Below, piece after piece: positions 23,258-54,382 of a stretch of DNA of 64,000 nucleotides. The translations under genes and the position numbers were made by a program. The stretch is from Marisa cornuarietis. Lineage: Eukaryota > Mollusca > Gastropoda > Architaenioglossa > Ampullariidae. A model generated the notes under the pieces. It was given only the letters and a program-made list of their open reading frames with translations, did not search any database and was not told where the DNA came from. Location of the stretch: NCBI GenBank assembly GCA_004794655.1, contig SMMW01000622.1:4711501-4775500 (forward strand). Reading direction: 5' to 3'. The stretch's first letter is position 1; each line of letters begins with the position of its first letter.

Positions 23258-26200
23258 TGGCTAAAAAATTTTCACACTCTGCTAAACGCCTTCGACGACA
23301 ATTCCTCAGACAGTGATGAAATAAAGATTGTAGATGGGGCATGGCCACGTTTCTTGATTGTGGAGAGTGGGGATCCTGAAAGACCTATCTCGGGACTGTT
23401 CCCCTTTGCCATTCCGAAAGGTTTTCAGAACATCTCTTCACACTTTTCCTCCTCAATAAAGCGTCTAAGATCTGGACAATTCCTGGTCCATTGCAAAAAT
23501 CAAAAAGCATCAGAAGCTTTAAGACAATTGGACGGAAAACACTTTGTGGACCGTCCCATTAAAGTAACAACTCATAAAACTTTAAACTCGTCTAGAGGAG
23601 TAATTATGATTACTGCAGACATTACTGCAGGTGTAATGATCTTTCAGAATTGTCAGAATTAGACATATTGTGCTGAACTGTCTTTGCAGGGTGTTTCCCA
23701 TGTACATATGGTCACCCTTAAGAAAGATGGCAAGTTTATTCCCACAAATACATATTTCCCCACTTTCTTTTTTCCAAACCTTCCAAAATTCACTCAAATT
23801 GGCTATCTTCGGGTGAAGGTGGCACTTTTCATCCCCTCACCCTTACTTTGTTTTAATTGCCAAAGGTATGGACATGGGTCGCCTGCATGCAGATCAGCGG
23901 CACGCTGTGTTAAGTGCAGCGAGTCACACTCCCTTAACGATTGTCATGGAACATTCAAATGTGCCAACTGTGCAGGATGTTATTCAGCCTCTTCCCGGGA
24001 CTGTCCTCGCTGGAAAGAGGAAGATCAAATCCAACGAATAAAAGCAGAACAGGGTTTATCTTACCCAGAGGCTCGTCGCCGTGTGGTGGGAAACTTTCAA
24101 GTTTCCACTCAAACAGCTGGAAACCCCTCTTTCGCAGGGGTGGTCTCTCGGCATACCGTGCAATCCACTTCTTGTCAAACAGACATTACATGGCTTCATT
24201 CAAAAGCCCCTATCCCCCAGCTCTCTCTCACACACACACACACACACTCATGCCATCTCCATCTACAGAACAAACACAACAGTCCAAACCCTTTACCCAT
24301 CAACCAATCCCAGCATACACATCAACCTGAACTTCAGCACGTGCACACAAACGTACTCATCAAACTTCAAAGACTGCACCAACAAAATCTCAGACCTCAG
24401 TACCAGCCACTCCCCAAAAGTCTCCTCTTAAACCTTCACCAACCCCAGGTCGTTAAAACACCTCATCTTCTACACGACGTTCTATGTCTTCATCCCATAC
24501 ATAATTTATAACTGTCAAATCTTCTACAATAAAACTGTCCAGGAATTCGTGCAAATTTTGAAGAACTAAAATGTCTTTTGCATCAAACAGATGCTTTAGT
24601 GATTAACTCCAAGAGACCTTTTTGCAGGAAACAGATACTTTTTCCTGTATGGGTTTTCAGATACTCCAAAAGGCATCTGCCAATGATTCTCATGTTGGCG
24701 GAGTAGCTCTTGTAATCCATTCATATATTCTTTTCAGTCCCATCCCCCTCTCCACCCCATTACAAGCTGTATAGCCGCCAGAATATCTCTCAGGAAAACC
24801 ATCACTGTATGCACTGTATACCTCCCCAGTGTATGCAGTGTATAGCATCTCTCGTCAAAACCTGGAGGATCTTCTTACACAGCTTCCTTCCCCTGTACAC
24901 TTCTTAGGGGATTTTAATGGACATCATCCCCTCTGGGGGTGGGGATGTTAGTGATTCACGTGGTGAACTTTTATCAGGCTTTTTTAATGATATTGACTTA
25001 TGTGGCATGAAAGATGGTAGTCTAACCTTTTATCGACCCCATAATGGATCTACAACTGCAATTCATCTTTCAATATGTGATCCCAAACCGACAGTTGATT
25101 TCAACTGGCATGTGTGGGATGTTGTTTGTGGACGTGATCACCAGCCTATCATCCTTTACTTTGTCTCGAACAGGGAGACCACTAGAATTTAGCACAGGCT
25201 GACTGGAGTTCTTTCAAAACACTCTGTGAATTAATGCTGTCTCCGATAGAACTTTTCATCTCACCCGTGGATGAGGTTTCAGATAGAACGATTGCACAAT
25301 CTCTACAGGTCATCCAAGGGAAAGTTTCTCCCTGGCACTACTGGAGGTTATGAACAAGAGCATCCCTCGCTACAGCCATCACAGGAGGCTTCCCAAATTT
25401 CCCTGGTTCAATGAGGATTGCTGAAAGGCAATACAAAATAGGAAAAAGGCACAGAGAACAGTTTTTCGATCGCCCAGCCCTGATTTGTTCTAAATTTCAA
25501 ACGCCTTCGAAAACAGACCCGTCACATCTGTAAACAGCAAAGAAGGATTTCTTGACATTTTGTTTCCTCGCTGACAAAACATACTCCATCCCGGTTGGTA
25601 TGGTCAACCATAAAAAACCTAAAGGAAAGAATGTCAACAGAGCGGTTGGACACCTGATAGTCGAACAAAATTTACTTACTGGTCATCAAGATATTGCAAA
25701 TCAGCTAGGTTCCATTTTTGAAAGGACAACCTCGTCAACAATATTCCTCAGCTTTTCAACAAATGAAGGCTTGCAAGGAATTAATACGATGTCACTTTCA
25801 ATATGATAACATGGAATCCTACAACCTTGATTTCTCTATGTCTGAACTTAAACAAGCACTTTCAGTGTTCCCACTCGGCCCCAGGACCAGACAGTATCTT
25901 ATAACAAATCATAATCAAACTCTACGAATCATCTTTGAGGACATTACTGAAGATTTTAAACCATATATGGAACACAGGACACTTTCCTACCACTTGGCAT
26001 GAGGCTATAATAGTTCCTATATGGAAACCAGGAAAAGATCATTCAGATCCAAATAGTTTGTCCAATTGCTTTTACAAATTGTTTCTGTAAGGTACTAGAA
26101 AGGATGGTAAATTCACGATTGCTTTGGGTGCTAGAGTCCCAGAATCTTCTTTCCAGTATTCAGTGTGGTTTTCGAAAATAAATTGTAGCAATACAGATCA

Positions 26201-27880
26201 AATTTTCAGATTTGAAATATATATAAGGGACGCCTTTATTAAGAAAGAGCATGTCATAGGAGTAGTGTTTGACCTAGAAAGGGCTTATGATACAGTATGG
26301 AGGAAGGTATTTTGTTTGATCTATTTTCTCTTGGCTTTTGAGGCCGACTACCAATTTTCATTAAAAACTTTTTAACATGTCGTGTGTTAATATATTATTA
26401 ATGTTAAAGGTTATTTTATAGCGCCATATCCCAGCCCTAAGAGCAGGCTCATGGCGCTTTACAAATGATACTAATTATAAGAACAATAATCATGATAGTG
26501 AGAAATTGAAGAAACCAGCCAAGACGACAGAAAAGAAAAAGGGATAACGCATAGAAACGGGAATAATAATAATAAAAAATTGTAGTGCTATCTGATAAAT
26601 AACTTCAAGAATACAGTACTTCATTATCCAACGAGTCTATGAAATTAAAATAACTGCATAAATTGTTTTTAAAAAGTCCTGGCGACAGAAGAAAACTGGA
26701 GACCAGATTTGTCTGAGGAGACTGGCGACACGTTTCACCGCCGAAGATTTAGAGTTTAGATCTGCAATTGCTTGTCATCGGAGAAGTTATCAGAAAGAAC
26801 AGATCAAGAATGCTGAGGATAAACCTCCACATGTCAAACAAAATGTAGACAGTTTTGCTGCTTCAAGTCATCAAAAAGTTTAGCCATAATGAACATGTTT
26901 CATCTCGCTGTCGATGTGCACAAACAAGAAACTGGACTGAGATGAAAATGGCGTCGTGGAAGAAAAGACTGTTAGTCAGCGGATCAACAGAAGCCGTAGA
27001 AGTGAAAAAAAATGTCACAATCAAGAAACACAGTCAAGCACATCACTAGGATGACGACAGGTCAAATAATGGACTCGAAAATCAAAATCAGCTTATAGAA
27101 ATAACAAAATCCAAAGAAATCCGGAGAGCTAGTTCCCTCAAGCCGGTAAGGCGAAGGGACATCCCTCTGTTTAAAGTCCGGATGCAAAATACCTTTTCAG
27201 ACACCCATAAACAGCAGGTGGGATTCCCTCAAGGAATTATCCGGTCACCTATATTGTTTTGCATAAAAATAGATGGCATCCTGAAATCTATTCAAAAAAA
27301 TATGACTGCTTCACTATATGTAGATGACTTTGCTCTTTGTATACGAGGAAAGTTCCTACGTAGTCTGGAGAGGCAATTACAGTTATGTGTAAACCACACC
27401 TCAAAATGGGTATTAGAAAACGGTTTCAAATTTTCTCCCTCAAAATCTGTGTGCATCCATTTTACAAAACTACGAGATCCTTTTCCTGAACCTTCTATTC
27501 AGGTAAATGGAACGGCACTCAAAGTAGTGGAAGAAGTTCATTTCTTGGGTGTTATTTTTGACCGTAAACTCTCTTTTCAGAACCACATCCGCCATCTTCA
27601 GTCTTCTTGTCTGAAGGCCCTGTATGTCTTGAGAGTGATAAGCAATACAAAATGGGGTGCAGACCAAATCACGTTACTCCATTTGTATCGTTCTCTAGAG
27701 CGTTCAAAATTGGACTATGGATGCATAGTCTATGGATCAGCCAGGACATCATACTTAAAAAGGCTAGACACTGTACACCATCATGGCCTCAGAATTTGTC
27801 GTGGAGCTTTCAGGACTACCCCATTCAATACAGGACGTACCTTTTTTCGTCGGGGGTTGCAATCTCTTATTAAAAAGGTT
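23258..27880 (+). mobile_element. Jockey-superfamily LINE, degenerate, two ORFs
   Basis: ORF1 (about 23258-24511, frameshifted) has an RRM-like stretch (WPRFLIVESGDPERPISGLF) and then CCHC knuckles: CFNCQRYGHGSPACRS, CVKCSESHSLNDC and CANCAGCYSASSRDC. ORF2 (from about 24550) retains pieces of an endonuclease (HFLGDFNGHHP around 24900) and reverse transcriptase: FDLERAYDTVW at about 26270, then after an insertion QVGFPQGIIRSPILF at 27217, the active-site box YVDDFAL at about 27316, and SKLDYGCIVYGSA at 27707. Several frameshifts and stops show it is dead. The RT thumb runs in frame into hAT sequence at about 27840. It resembles elements annotated as RNA-directed DNA polymerase from mobile element jockey. 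Confidence 0.85.
26385..27170. other. About 785-bp insertion splitting the jockey-like RT
   Basis: RT homology stops after the FDLERAYDTVW/LPIFIKNFLTC region near 26380 and resumes with MQNTFSDTHKQQ at 27182, so about 0.8 kb is foreign. Its first part (about 26400-26470, TATAGCGCCATATCCC … GGCTCATGGCGCTTTAC) resembles the GCGCTATAAAA 3' tail of the CR1/L2-type LINE at 47.4 kb, in minus orientation. The rest, to 27170, is not recognised. Target-site duplications could not be fixed. Confidence 0.5.
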
Positions 27881-28105
27881 GCTCCAAACGTACTTTGGAC
27901 TCACTGCATGATCCACCGTGAAGTTCTAGCTTCCAAAGATTTGAGTGTTGATTTGAACACAGTGATAACGGATGTAATCAAAATGGTAAACTTTGTGAAG
28001 AACAGTTCTGCCAGATCTCGCCTGTTTTCGCTGATATGTCAAGACATGGGAGCCAACTATGATGCGTTGCTCTATTATTGCGAATCAAGGTGGCTGTCAC
28101 GTTGA
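27182..28105 (+). pseudogene. Chimeric ORF: jockey-like RT fused in frame to hAT transposase
   Basis: A 307-codon uninterrupted frame. Residues 1 to about 220 are jockey-like reverse transcriptase (fingers/palm, YVDDFAL box, thumb). From about residue 225 it changes to hAT transposase of the ZBED5/SCAND3/GTF2IRD2 type: KKVAPNVLWTHCMIHREVLA, then SARSRLFSLICQDMG and LLYYCESRWLSR. The downstream hAT part continues in other frames, so this is most likely two fossils that happen to share a frame. Whether it is transcribed is unknown. Confidence 0.6.
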
Positions 28106-28884
28106 AAGCTCTCACGAAAATATTTGAATTGGGGAAGAATTGTGGGTGTTTCTGAATGAGAACTCTTTCAACAAGGCTGCCCTGCTTTAAGAACGACCAA
28201 TGGCTGCTACTAATGGCATATTTATCGGACATATTTGAGAAGCTGAACGTTTTGAATGCTTCTACGCAAGGGAAAGACATTACCATATTACAAACAACTG
28301 ACAAGATTATTGCTTTCGTCCGAAAAATTTCGTTGTGGAAGCAAAAGATACGCCAAGAAAATGCTTTAGATATGTTTCCGTGCTTGTGTAAGTGCAAGAC
28401 TGACATTAATTTGAATCTTGATCAGGTGAAGAACGTTATTATTTCTCATCTAAACGGACTGCAAGAAAAGTTTCAGCATTACTTTGTTGAAATTGATGTG
28501 ACTAAATATTATTGGATTCGTAATCCATTTCTGGCTGATCCAAGCACAAGAGGGTTGTCTACGCAAGAAGAATATAGCAGCTCATCGACCTTTCGAGTGA
28601 CCAATCCCTGAAAATGGTCTTCCAAACAACACCAGTGCCAAAATTCTGGATTGGCGTCAACGGTGAATATCCTCTCCTTTCTGAGAAAGCAATAAAAGAT
28701 CTTCTGCCGTTTTTAACTTCGTATATGTGTGAGCAAGGGTTTTCAGCATTGACAGCACTGAAGTCGAAATACAGAAATCGTCTGGACGCAGAGGCTGATC
28801 TGCGAATAGTAGTGGGTACAAACATCGCACCCAGGTTTGCTTCTCTATGCAACAGCAAGCAGGCTCAACTTTCTCATTAATCAA
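27835..28884 (+). mobile_element. hAT transposase remnant (ZBED5/GTF2IRD2-like)
   Basis: Three overlapping frames together give the C-terminal half of a hAT transposase. 27880-28105 carries HCMIHREVLA and ESRWLSR. 28156-28611 carries LSDIFEKLNVLNASTQGKD and the following cysteine-containing segment. 28614-28880 carries FWIGVNGEYPLLSEKAIKDL, FLTSYMCEQGFSALT and KSKYRNRLD, the conserved dimerisation block, ending at a natural stop in the sequence QAQLSH. One stop and frame changes at 28106 and 28611 break it. The N-terminal zinc finger and catalytic first half are absent. Ends and inverted repeats were not found. Confidence 0.8.
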
Positions 28885-29330
28885 GGCGAGTGTCCAATAA
28901 AATTACTAAAATAATATTTATAGGCACAGCAGAATTTTCTTTCGTAAAATTTCATTGGCAATTTTACTTCTTGCAGATACGAACTTTGTTCTTCCGGTGT
29001 TGTATTGATTTCCTCAACGCGGCGTTCGCGGTCAACTAAGGAAGCCATATTGTCAAGGGAAAAAAAAATCTGTTGGATTTGCATTATATTTATAGATCCA
29101 TATTTGTGTATTGATCAAGCGAAAACGATATTATTACCAATGTTAAAAACAATTAAACTCTTAAATTAGGAGACGCCTTTTCACTTTCCAAGTAGGACCT
29201 TTTATAGTTTATACCGTTTTCGCGAGAGGCGTCTTCAACAAGATCGACTCAAAACGCTCTCTTGGCCCCTGCTCGGGGAGCTTACCTGGCTCCCCCATAT
29301 CCCCTAGTTGGCTAAGGGAGGCGTCACAAG
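28885..29330. other. Unassigned sequence between transposon remnants
   Basis: No gene or element recognised. A pair of inverted GACGCC/GGCGTC blocks (about 29170 and 29227) hints at the end of a DNA element, but ends could not be defined. Confidence 0.3.
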
Positions 29331-29950
29331 TAAAAGGTTAAAAAACGCTGACCAAGGCCAAATTCCCTCACCGTTCCTGCCCATTGCTGGTAGCCGTCGG
29401 GGCCGACCTTGGCGTTCCAGTCTCTGAGTACAACAATGATGTCCTTTTTTTTGGAACTGCCTTGACAACCTTGTCCAGTTGTTGGTAGAACTCTTCCCCT
29501 TCATTGTCTCCATGCGTGGAAGTTGGAGCGTATACTTGGACAATGGTGACATTGTGGGGCTTACCTGAGACACGCATGTAGCTCAGCCGGCTGGATACGG
29601 ATGTACAGCTGATGACGGCTTCGGCCACCTTCCTGTGCACAAGGAAGCCCACACCGTACTCATGCCTGGCGTCCTCCCCACTGTACCACAGTTTGTGGCC
29701 GTCGTTGCTTCAAATCCTGTCCATCTGACGATAGGGAGCGCGGTCACTGTTCATCCGGGCCACGACCATGTTGTCTCTTGTGCGGCGTATATCCGTGGTC
29801 TTAACATTGAGCTTATATGGTAGCCCATCTCTTCTCCAAGTGAACCATAGTGGGTAGTCGGCCTGGTCATGAACACGTAGGCGCTGGGCCCTGGCCGATA
29901 CTCTCATTGTGGAAAGTTTTCGACCGCTGATGTCGTGTTCGCATCAGGAT
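29330..29950 (-). mobile_element. RTE-type LINE fragment, endonuclease region
   Basis: On the minus strand, reading frames give TDIRRTRDNMVVARMNSD and a stretch ending YGVGFLVHRKVAEAVISC. They continue with SSRLSYMRVSGKPHNVTIVQ, VYAPTSTHGDNEGEEFYQQL and, after a frameshift, a degraded DWNAKVG-type segment near 29400. This is the apurinic endonuclease part of an RTE-like element, distinct from the 8-11 kb copy. The reverse transcriptase is missing. Confidence 0.75.
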
Positions 29951-32900
29951 TTTCTGTAGGGGTTGACTCCCTTAGCCTTTATCTTTCTCAAGATTCCCCG
30001 TAGGCAGTGGGGTCATTTTTCCTTTGGATTGTAGTGCGAGAAAGGTGATATCAACGCTTATGATCTTCTGCAAGCCTATCTCAGAGTGGTTGAAATAATT
30101 ACAAAATTTACAAGATGGATAGATATTAGATGAACCTACATCTCATTTTAAGACGTCTCAGTCGATCACTTCCCTTGCCAGCAGGTGGGGAAAAAAAGTA
30201 TGCGCGTCTACAAAACATTTTCATTAGATGAGTTTTTCTCAAACTCATGCAAGATGAAGTGTATACGTGCAGTTAAAAGATAAAGCAACACTTCATAGAC
30301 CCAACAAAAAAAAGTCCTATGCATGTTTTTTTTAATGATGACTTTATTCACTTTTAGCCAGACAAACACATATCTGTCATGTACCAGAGTCATAGCCTCA
30401 AGCCATATTTTCTATTAACACTGCATCGCCTTTCATTATGCTACAGATGTAGCACCACAGATTTCTTGAGTAACTGTACATATGTGCTGTCAAAGTCCCA
30501 CTCTTTAGGGCAAGGATCACAACAATAGAACTCTATGCAAGGCAGTAGGAAACGATCTCTACAATCTGCCTGCATTATGCCATTGTTTGCACCTGACCCT
30601 ACGCTGCACAGAATAACAAGTTAAATCACTTGTTCTGAAAACACATTCTAGATTTTTCCTCACTTGTAAGATGAGTATTGATGAATACAATCTTCATCTG
30701 TAGAACAGCATAAATATAGCTCAAAATTTCTCCAAAGGGTTGAATTATCGATCATCCCCCTTTAATCCCACATGCTTTGTGTGCAAAATCGTGCCTTTTG
30801 TTGTGTTACTTATACTAAATTTATTTACATACACTCATGCCAGACTTTGTTACCTGATATAAAACTAAGCTCAGAGCTTCTAGAAGGTTAACAGAACACA
30901 GTGAGGTTTCTTCCTTTTAAATACTGGGCAAAAATCGTATGTAGGTTAAAGTGAATATCCTTCTGATATCACCAAAGCCAGCAATCAATGCAATGGCTTC
31001 AAGCACATTAGAATGTGCCACATCAGCAAACCTTTGCGCTGTGGCAAAAAAGTGGACTTAGCTGCTTTTCCAAATGCAAAATCTGAGGTGTTTCAAGACT
31101 GGTGTCTTGTAAACAGTGATGATTTTTCATTTTGGGAAATTCTAGGGAATTAGTATCTTGTATAAATAATACAACCAAATAATCTGATAATTTTTTTAAT
31201 CCGTTTAGCCTTACAGAAGGGAAACCATCACACTTCCATAAGTGGAAGGCTTACCGTATCAACAGACCAACAGTTCAAATGAAAATGGAATGGAGGCCAG
31301 CGCTAACGGAAGTAAACTCATGGTCATAGGCAATGACAAAGCAAGATATCGACATTAAAGGCATGCAGACTGAAGAGATAAACAGCCTAAAGTACATGAG
31401 AGCCACCCTCTCCAAAGACGGTAGTTCCATGAAGATATCTTCATCAGGACTGTGATAGCAGCAATGGCTAGGCTGGACAGGGTTTAGTATGGTGAACAAG
31501 TCCCTCATAGCACCCAATGTTGTATAGGAAACATGACTACTCTGTACAAAATCATGGTCACCACACTTCTAGGATCCCAGAAGCCCCTGCTTGCAACAGT
31601 CAAACAGCATAAGCTGGTCTGGATTAGCCATGGGACTACTTTGGAGGGTGGTCGACACAGTGATGGCCATGCGAAGAGCTGGCTTACTAACATGGAAGGA
31701 TTGGACTGGTCACTATCGCCCAAGATGGGCCTCACAGGCGAGCTTTGTTAGCTGCTGTGTCTATCCATGTTCTCTCTTGAACAACCAGTACTAGTCAAGT
31801 AACAAACCAATTATGACAGGAACTGAGGTGAACAAGCTCAAGATTTATGTTTCCATTTTTCTTTTTTTCCATGATACTACTGTTGCTGGCGATGAGAGAC
31901 CTGTACTTTCACATCTGTCAGCAGTGTTGGTTTACTTTAGTGCAGTTACATGCTGGCAGTTATCAGCTGAACAAGCTGGCGCACCGAACAAATGCAAAAG
32001 ATAAATCTGAGAAACAAGAACACTTGCAAAATAGGAAAGGTAAAATTTCCCCTGCCTACCCTTTAACAGATCAATCTTACCACATGCTCTGAAATGTTTG
32101 CGCTTGAAAGATCGGTTTAGAAAGAGTGCAACATGCATTTACTCAAGTTGCTGATATGCTAATTTTAAACGTTTTGAGAAATGCCAAGGCACAAAATGTT
32201 TACACTCACATTTGATCGAAGTCAAGAGTTATACATCTCACGGTGTGCATACCACTCACCAAAGTGTGTTTAAAGAAATTTAATTCTGGAATCTTCTCTA
32301 CCTTACACTTTCATGATTGCCATAAAATCCTCTCAATAAAGCCTCAAAAAGAGGACCAGAGCTATTAAATCTATACACAATGTAAAAAGAAAATTAAAGA
32401 AATAGGACATAAAAAGTCTTTCTTAAAAGGTGAGAAGGTTAAGAAACCTATAAAACTTTTAAAACTGTGTCCTGGTCTAGGAGAGGAAAACTCTCCAAGA
32501 GTCAATTTGCACTTACGCAACATCCTTTTCTGCCTTGTCTTGCTCACAATAAATACACCCAACACCCTATGATGCATGATAAAAATTGTTTTTTCTTTAA
32601 ATGTTTTGCTTTTGATCATGTCTAAACTTTACCAATCCTTCTGGATGTTTTCAGTCCGAATAAAGAATTTAAAAAATATGACATCTGCAACAACGGGGCG
32701 CATGCATCTGGAGCTACAGTGTTGCAGAATTAATCTTCCAGGGGTGGAGTCAACATGTCATCAAGTCAGACATTCACACACTCATTTTGCAATTTGCAGC
32801 ATTCAGCATAACCCTATGGACAATTCTGAATTGCACTAAGCAGGTCTTAACTATATCTCTTGACCTAAGCAAGAAGTGCTCTCACAGAAAAGTTTTTCGC

Positions 32901-32992
32901 ATCAACATTCAGCTACCACAACACACTGCAGGCCAGCCCTTGCACAATTCGACCATGGCTGCAAAGCTGAGAAAACTAACACAAAGCGGTCT
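29951..32992 (-). other. Miro 3' UTR and downstream region
   Basis: Left of the Miro stop codon. The best polyadenylation signal on the minus strand is AATAAA (TTTATT at 30343-30348), which would give a 3' UTR of about 2.6 kb; this is a prediction. The UTR would contain the RTE scrap at 31.29-31.74 kb. The 29951-30330 part shows nothing recognisable. Confidence 0.35.
31290..31745 (+). mobile_element. RTE-type LINE fragment, reverse transcriptase C-terminus
   Basis: Plus-strand sequence gives, across several frames, EINSLKYMRATLSKDGSSMK, AAMARLDR, and a degraded TTLYKIMVTTLL block. This is the same region as EEVSSFKYLGSTHSKDGS … ARLDRIWHSHKI … LYKSLVVPILLYGC in the RTE copy at 53.4-54.05 kb. 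Heavily decayed, no complete ORF. Confidence 0.7.
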
Positions 32993-51025
<18,033 letters not shown>

Positions 51026-51717
51026 TACTGGAAAAATGCAGCTAATTCAGTAGTTGCACGCTCTCAAGGACAAACGTCGGCGAATTGTTCTTTCATTCGT
51101 GTTGTAATTACTTCACACAGTTTCTGCAACATTTATCATAAATAAATATAAACACTGCGTCCATTGTCTCTTAAACAACACGAATTACATATAAAGGCAA
51201 CACAAGAAACAGATTTCCGAATTTTTTGCGTTTGGTTTAGTCCAACTTCGAAGAAGAAACCGCGTAAAACACACCCTAGATACTACTCTTCTTCCTTCTG
51301 ACATGCAGACTATTCATGTCACTGCCTTTTCACGAGTAACTGCAATTTCGCAGTTTCTTTACGTGACTTCGGCGAGGGTTCCATACAAAACCTAACACAA
51401 TCGCTTTGAAAATTCGATTTCTATTATGTCTGTGGGTATGTTCTATCTGACCTACATCAACTTCCGATTATTGCGCTTATAAAGAGTCCAATTTCCGCTT
51501 CCTCTTTAAAGCAGACGACGTTTACTGATTTCATAATTGGTGATGGGTGATTCATAAAATCTATCATAGCGTCAAAAGAAGCCTTTCAATTTTTTTTTTC
51601 AGTTTGATCTCAGTATTATTTCAATAGTTGTCTTCGCTGTTATCTATTTTTTTTGTCATAAGCATGTGTGTCAGATGAATGTTAGCTGCTGCTCGCTTTT
51701 ATTCTTTCTCAAAACAG
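51026..51717 (-). promoter_or_regulatory. Miro upstream region
   Basis: Sequence upstream of the first Miro coding exon. A CCAG immediately before the GTAATGATG start context may be a splice acceptor, so an untranslated first exon may lie further right. No core promoter element was fixed. It ends where LINE sequence begins at about 51718. Confidence 0.3.
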
Positions 51718-52620
51718 AAAGTTATAAACACGACAGAAGAGACAGAACCTCACCGTCCCATTTCTTAAAATCCATCTAAGTACCTAACAAGTATAAGGAG
51801 TTCAAAGCGTAAAATTATACGTGTTATTATTAACAACAATTTATCTTGGTCCCAACATATCCTAGCCATAATCAAAAATGTAGCACAGATCGGACCTTTC
51901 TAAATCCTCACTGTCGGAAACTGTTCTACACAACATATATTCAATCGACCTCTGCTAGCGGTGCTTTGATAAGGCCTCTTGTCAGCATTCAGTGAAGGGC
52001 TATCAAATCGGTGTTATCCGAACAAAAAATACAGCCTCGATCGTGATCGATTTCCTGTCTCTAGCCCAGGGGTAGTTCTACAACCTTACTAAAATTCAAC
52101 AAAAGCATGCTCATCTTTAAAATACTAACAGGCATGCAAAATGTCCCCTAGAATTTGTACTATCTTCTAATTCAAAGTAATAAGAAGGTCTAAAAGCTCA
52201 ATATTCCCATACCCAGAACTGACCTGTTCAAGAGCCATATAATCGAAATACTCTGGCTGTATTCTTTGGAACAACCTTCCCTCAGATCTCCAAAGAATTA
52301 ATGGAATCCAGTCTGTACAAATTCAAAGAGGGACTTCTGCAACACCTATTCCAAACCTTTTACTTCCATACAGTAGCATAATACTCAGCGTGATCATCTA
52401 TTACTCGTACCAACAATTAAGCAAACATACCATGCACATATGTGGCTAGTGCTCCAGCCAATTAAAAAAAAACAACACACTACATATTCCTTATCAACCT
52501 CCATGTTTGCACATATCATAATGTCTTTTTATCTCCTTGTTCTGAAGTATATGTTTTTATTTCTACTACTTATAGTCCGAGGGCTAAATGCAAAAAAGCA
52601 TAACTTTTGCTTATTCTGTC
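51718..52620 (+). mobile_element. CR1/L2-like LINE 3' end, copy A
   Basis: Shares long blocks with 45.9-46.9 kb (for example CGACAGAAGAGACAGAACCT and CTTGGTCCCAACATATCCTA) and finishes in the family tail GGGCTAAATGCAAAAAAGCA. Decayed, no ORF. It abuts a second, 5'-truncated copy that starts at about 52627. Confidence 0.7.
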
Positions 52621-52654
52621 ATTTGTCCCTTGACTACGCCTCCACCCTCTAAGA

Positions 52655-54382
52655 CAGAGGCTTTCAAACTTTTCCAAATAAGTACCACTTTCGAAAATTC
52701 GAATTGACCTAGTACCACCTCCCAACCCTACCCCTTGTGTGTATATATATATATATATACTAGTCCAGGACTAAGTTTTAGGTTCGCCGGTATTTAATAT
52801 TTGATTTAGTCAGTAGCTAGTTAATTGTTGATATATCATGATATAAATATCTTTCATTAAACGTGTATATTGCCCATCTTGTTATGTGTATAAATATGTA
52901 GACTTGTCTCCGCGTCTGAAAAACTTTTAACTGTTGGTGACCCAGTGGTCACAATACCCACACACCTCATGCACCTACCCTTCGATTTAACTTTTCTTTC
53001 TAGTGATGAAATGGACCATATGTCAGTCAGTCGTCCCTTGCCTGGCATGCACCTGTCGTTAGAGGGAGCACATGGATAGACGCGGCACTCTTGCCTATTA
53101 TGGGCAATAGTCAGCAGGTCCTGTACAGGACGACCAGTCCAGTCTTTGACGTTCATAAGCCAGTTTAATTCTTCCTCTGGCCACCACGACGTCGGCCACC
53201 CTCCAAGGTTCCTTGAAGGACAGTCTTTGACAAGGTGTCATGCCGGGTCACATGGCCAAAGAAGACCAGCTTACGTCGCTTGACTGTTGATAGTAGAGGT
53301 TCCTGGTGTCCTACGAGTGGCAATCTTGTTTCGTACAAAGTCGTTGGTTTTATGTTCTTTTTGGGAGATCCGGAGCAGCCTCCTCAGGCACTTGTTCTCA
53401 AATGCTAATTGGATCCTCCTTTCCGTTTCGTAAGTAGAGTCCACGTGTCGCATCCGTAGAGCAGGATCGGTACTACCAGGGATTTGTACAGCCTGTACTT
53501 GGTAGTGAACCTTATCTTATGGCTATGCCAGATCCTATCTAGCCTAGCCATTTCTGCTGTTGCTGTTGCGATCCTGATGCGGATATCTGGCGTGCAGCTG
53601 CCATCCTTGGAGTGGGTGGATCCCAAGTATTTGAAGCTGCTTACTTCTTCAAGCTGTACCCCGTTCATATAGATCTCTGCTTTGCCGTTGCCATTGATCA
53701 TAACTTTGCTCTTTTCTGTGCTGGTCTCCATTTCATGTGCATTTGAAATATCTGTCAGTCTGTTGGTGAGGTCCTGCAGTTCTTTGTTAGTACATGCTAA
53801 CAGATCTATGTCATCTGCAAAGCATAGGTTGCAGATTGGTCTTTCACCAATTGAAATGGAAGTATGATGGTCGTGAAGAGCATCGAGCATGATGTTTTCC
53901 AAGAATATATTAAACAGCACAGGTGATATGGGACATCCTTGACGTACCCCTACTGTGGTGCGAAAGTAAACTCCTATTTGGTTGTTTAGCAGTACTGTAC
54001 TCATTGAGATATTATACAGTGATTCAACGACTTGAACATGTGACAAAATGGACCTACATGTGATGAATTGACTTTTGGTATGGGATGAAATGGTAGTGAC
54101 GAAATGGTCTTGTGGCGAAATGACCGGCCCCCCGGATAAACGGAGTAAATATGCAGAGTGCTATCAATTAGGATTACAATATTCTTGGCGTCCGCTTAAT
54201 ATCCTGACTCTAAGACATTCCTGCCTCTGGGTTGCGACATATGGCCATATGCAATGCTCCACCCGCAGCAATGACAGCGAACATACAGCCCCCGTAAAAT
54301 ATATGCGCATTCTTTTATATTGGCGCATTGTGCTCGCGTACCACTCGTCATGCGTTCGCGTACCACAGTTTGAAAACTTCTG
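52655..54382. mobile_element. Charlie-like hAT element carrying an RTE insertion
   Basis: Ends are CAGAGGCTTTCAAACTTTTC at the left and, reverse-complemented, CAGAAGTTTTCAAACTGTGG at the right, the classic hAT-Charlie terminal wording. The 8-bp flanks are CTCTAAGA (52647-52654) and CTATAAGA (54383-54390), a duplication with one mismatch. GTACCAC motifs recur inside both ends. No transposase is left; most of the interior is a minus-strand RTE fragment. Confidence 0.75.
52860..54060 (-). mobile_element. RTE-type LINE fragment, reverse transcriptase and C-terminus
   Basis: Minus strand 54046-53405: GVRQGCPISPVLFNIFLENI, active-site box LCFADDIDLLA, then EEVSSFKYLGSTHSKDGS, MARLDRIWHSHKI and VVPILLYGCDTWTLL. 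A frameshift leads to 53453-53271 (ENKCLRRLLRISQKEH) and then a C-terminal piece at about 53156-52990 (DWTGRPVQDLLTIAHNRQEC). It lacks the endonuclease and the start of the RT, and is inactive. Confidence 0.85.

Noticed and set aside
24231..24247. (CA)n and other short simple repeats as regulatory or structural features
   Set aside because: Ordinary microsatellites with no supporting context.
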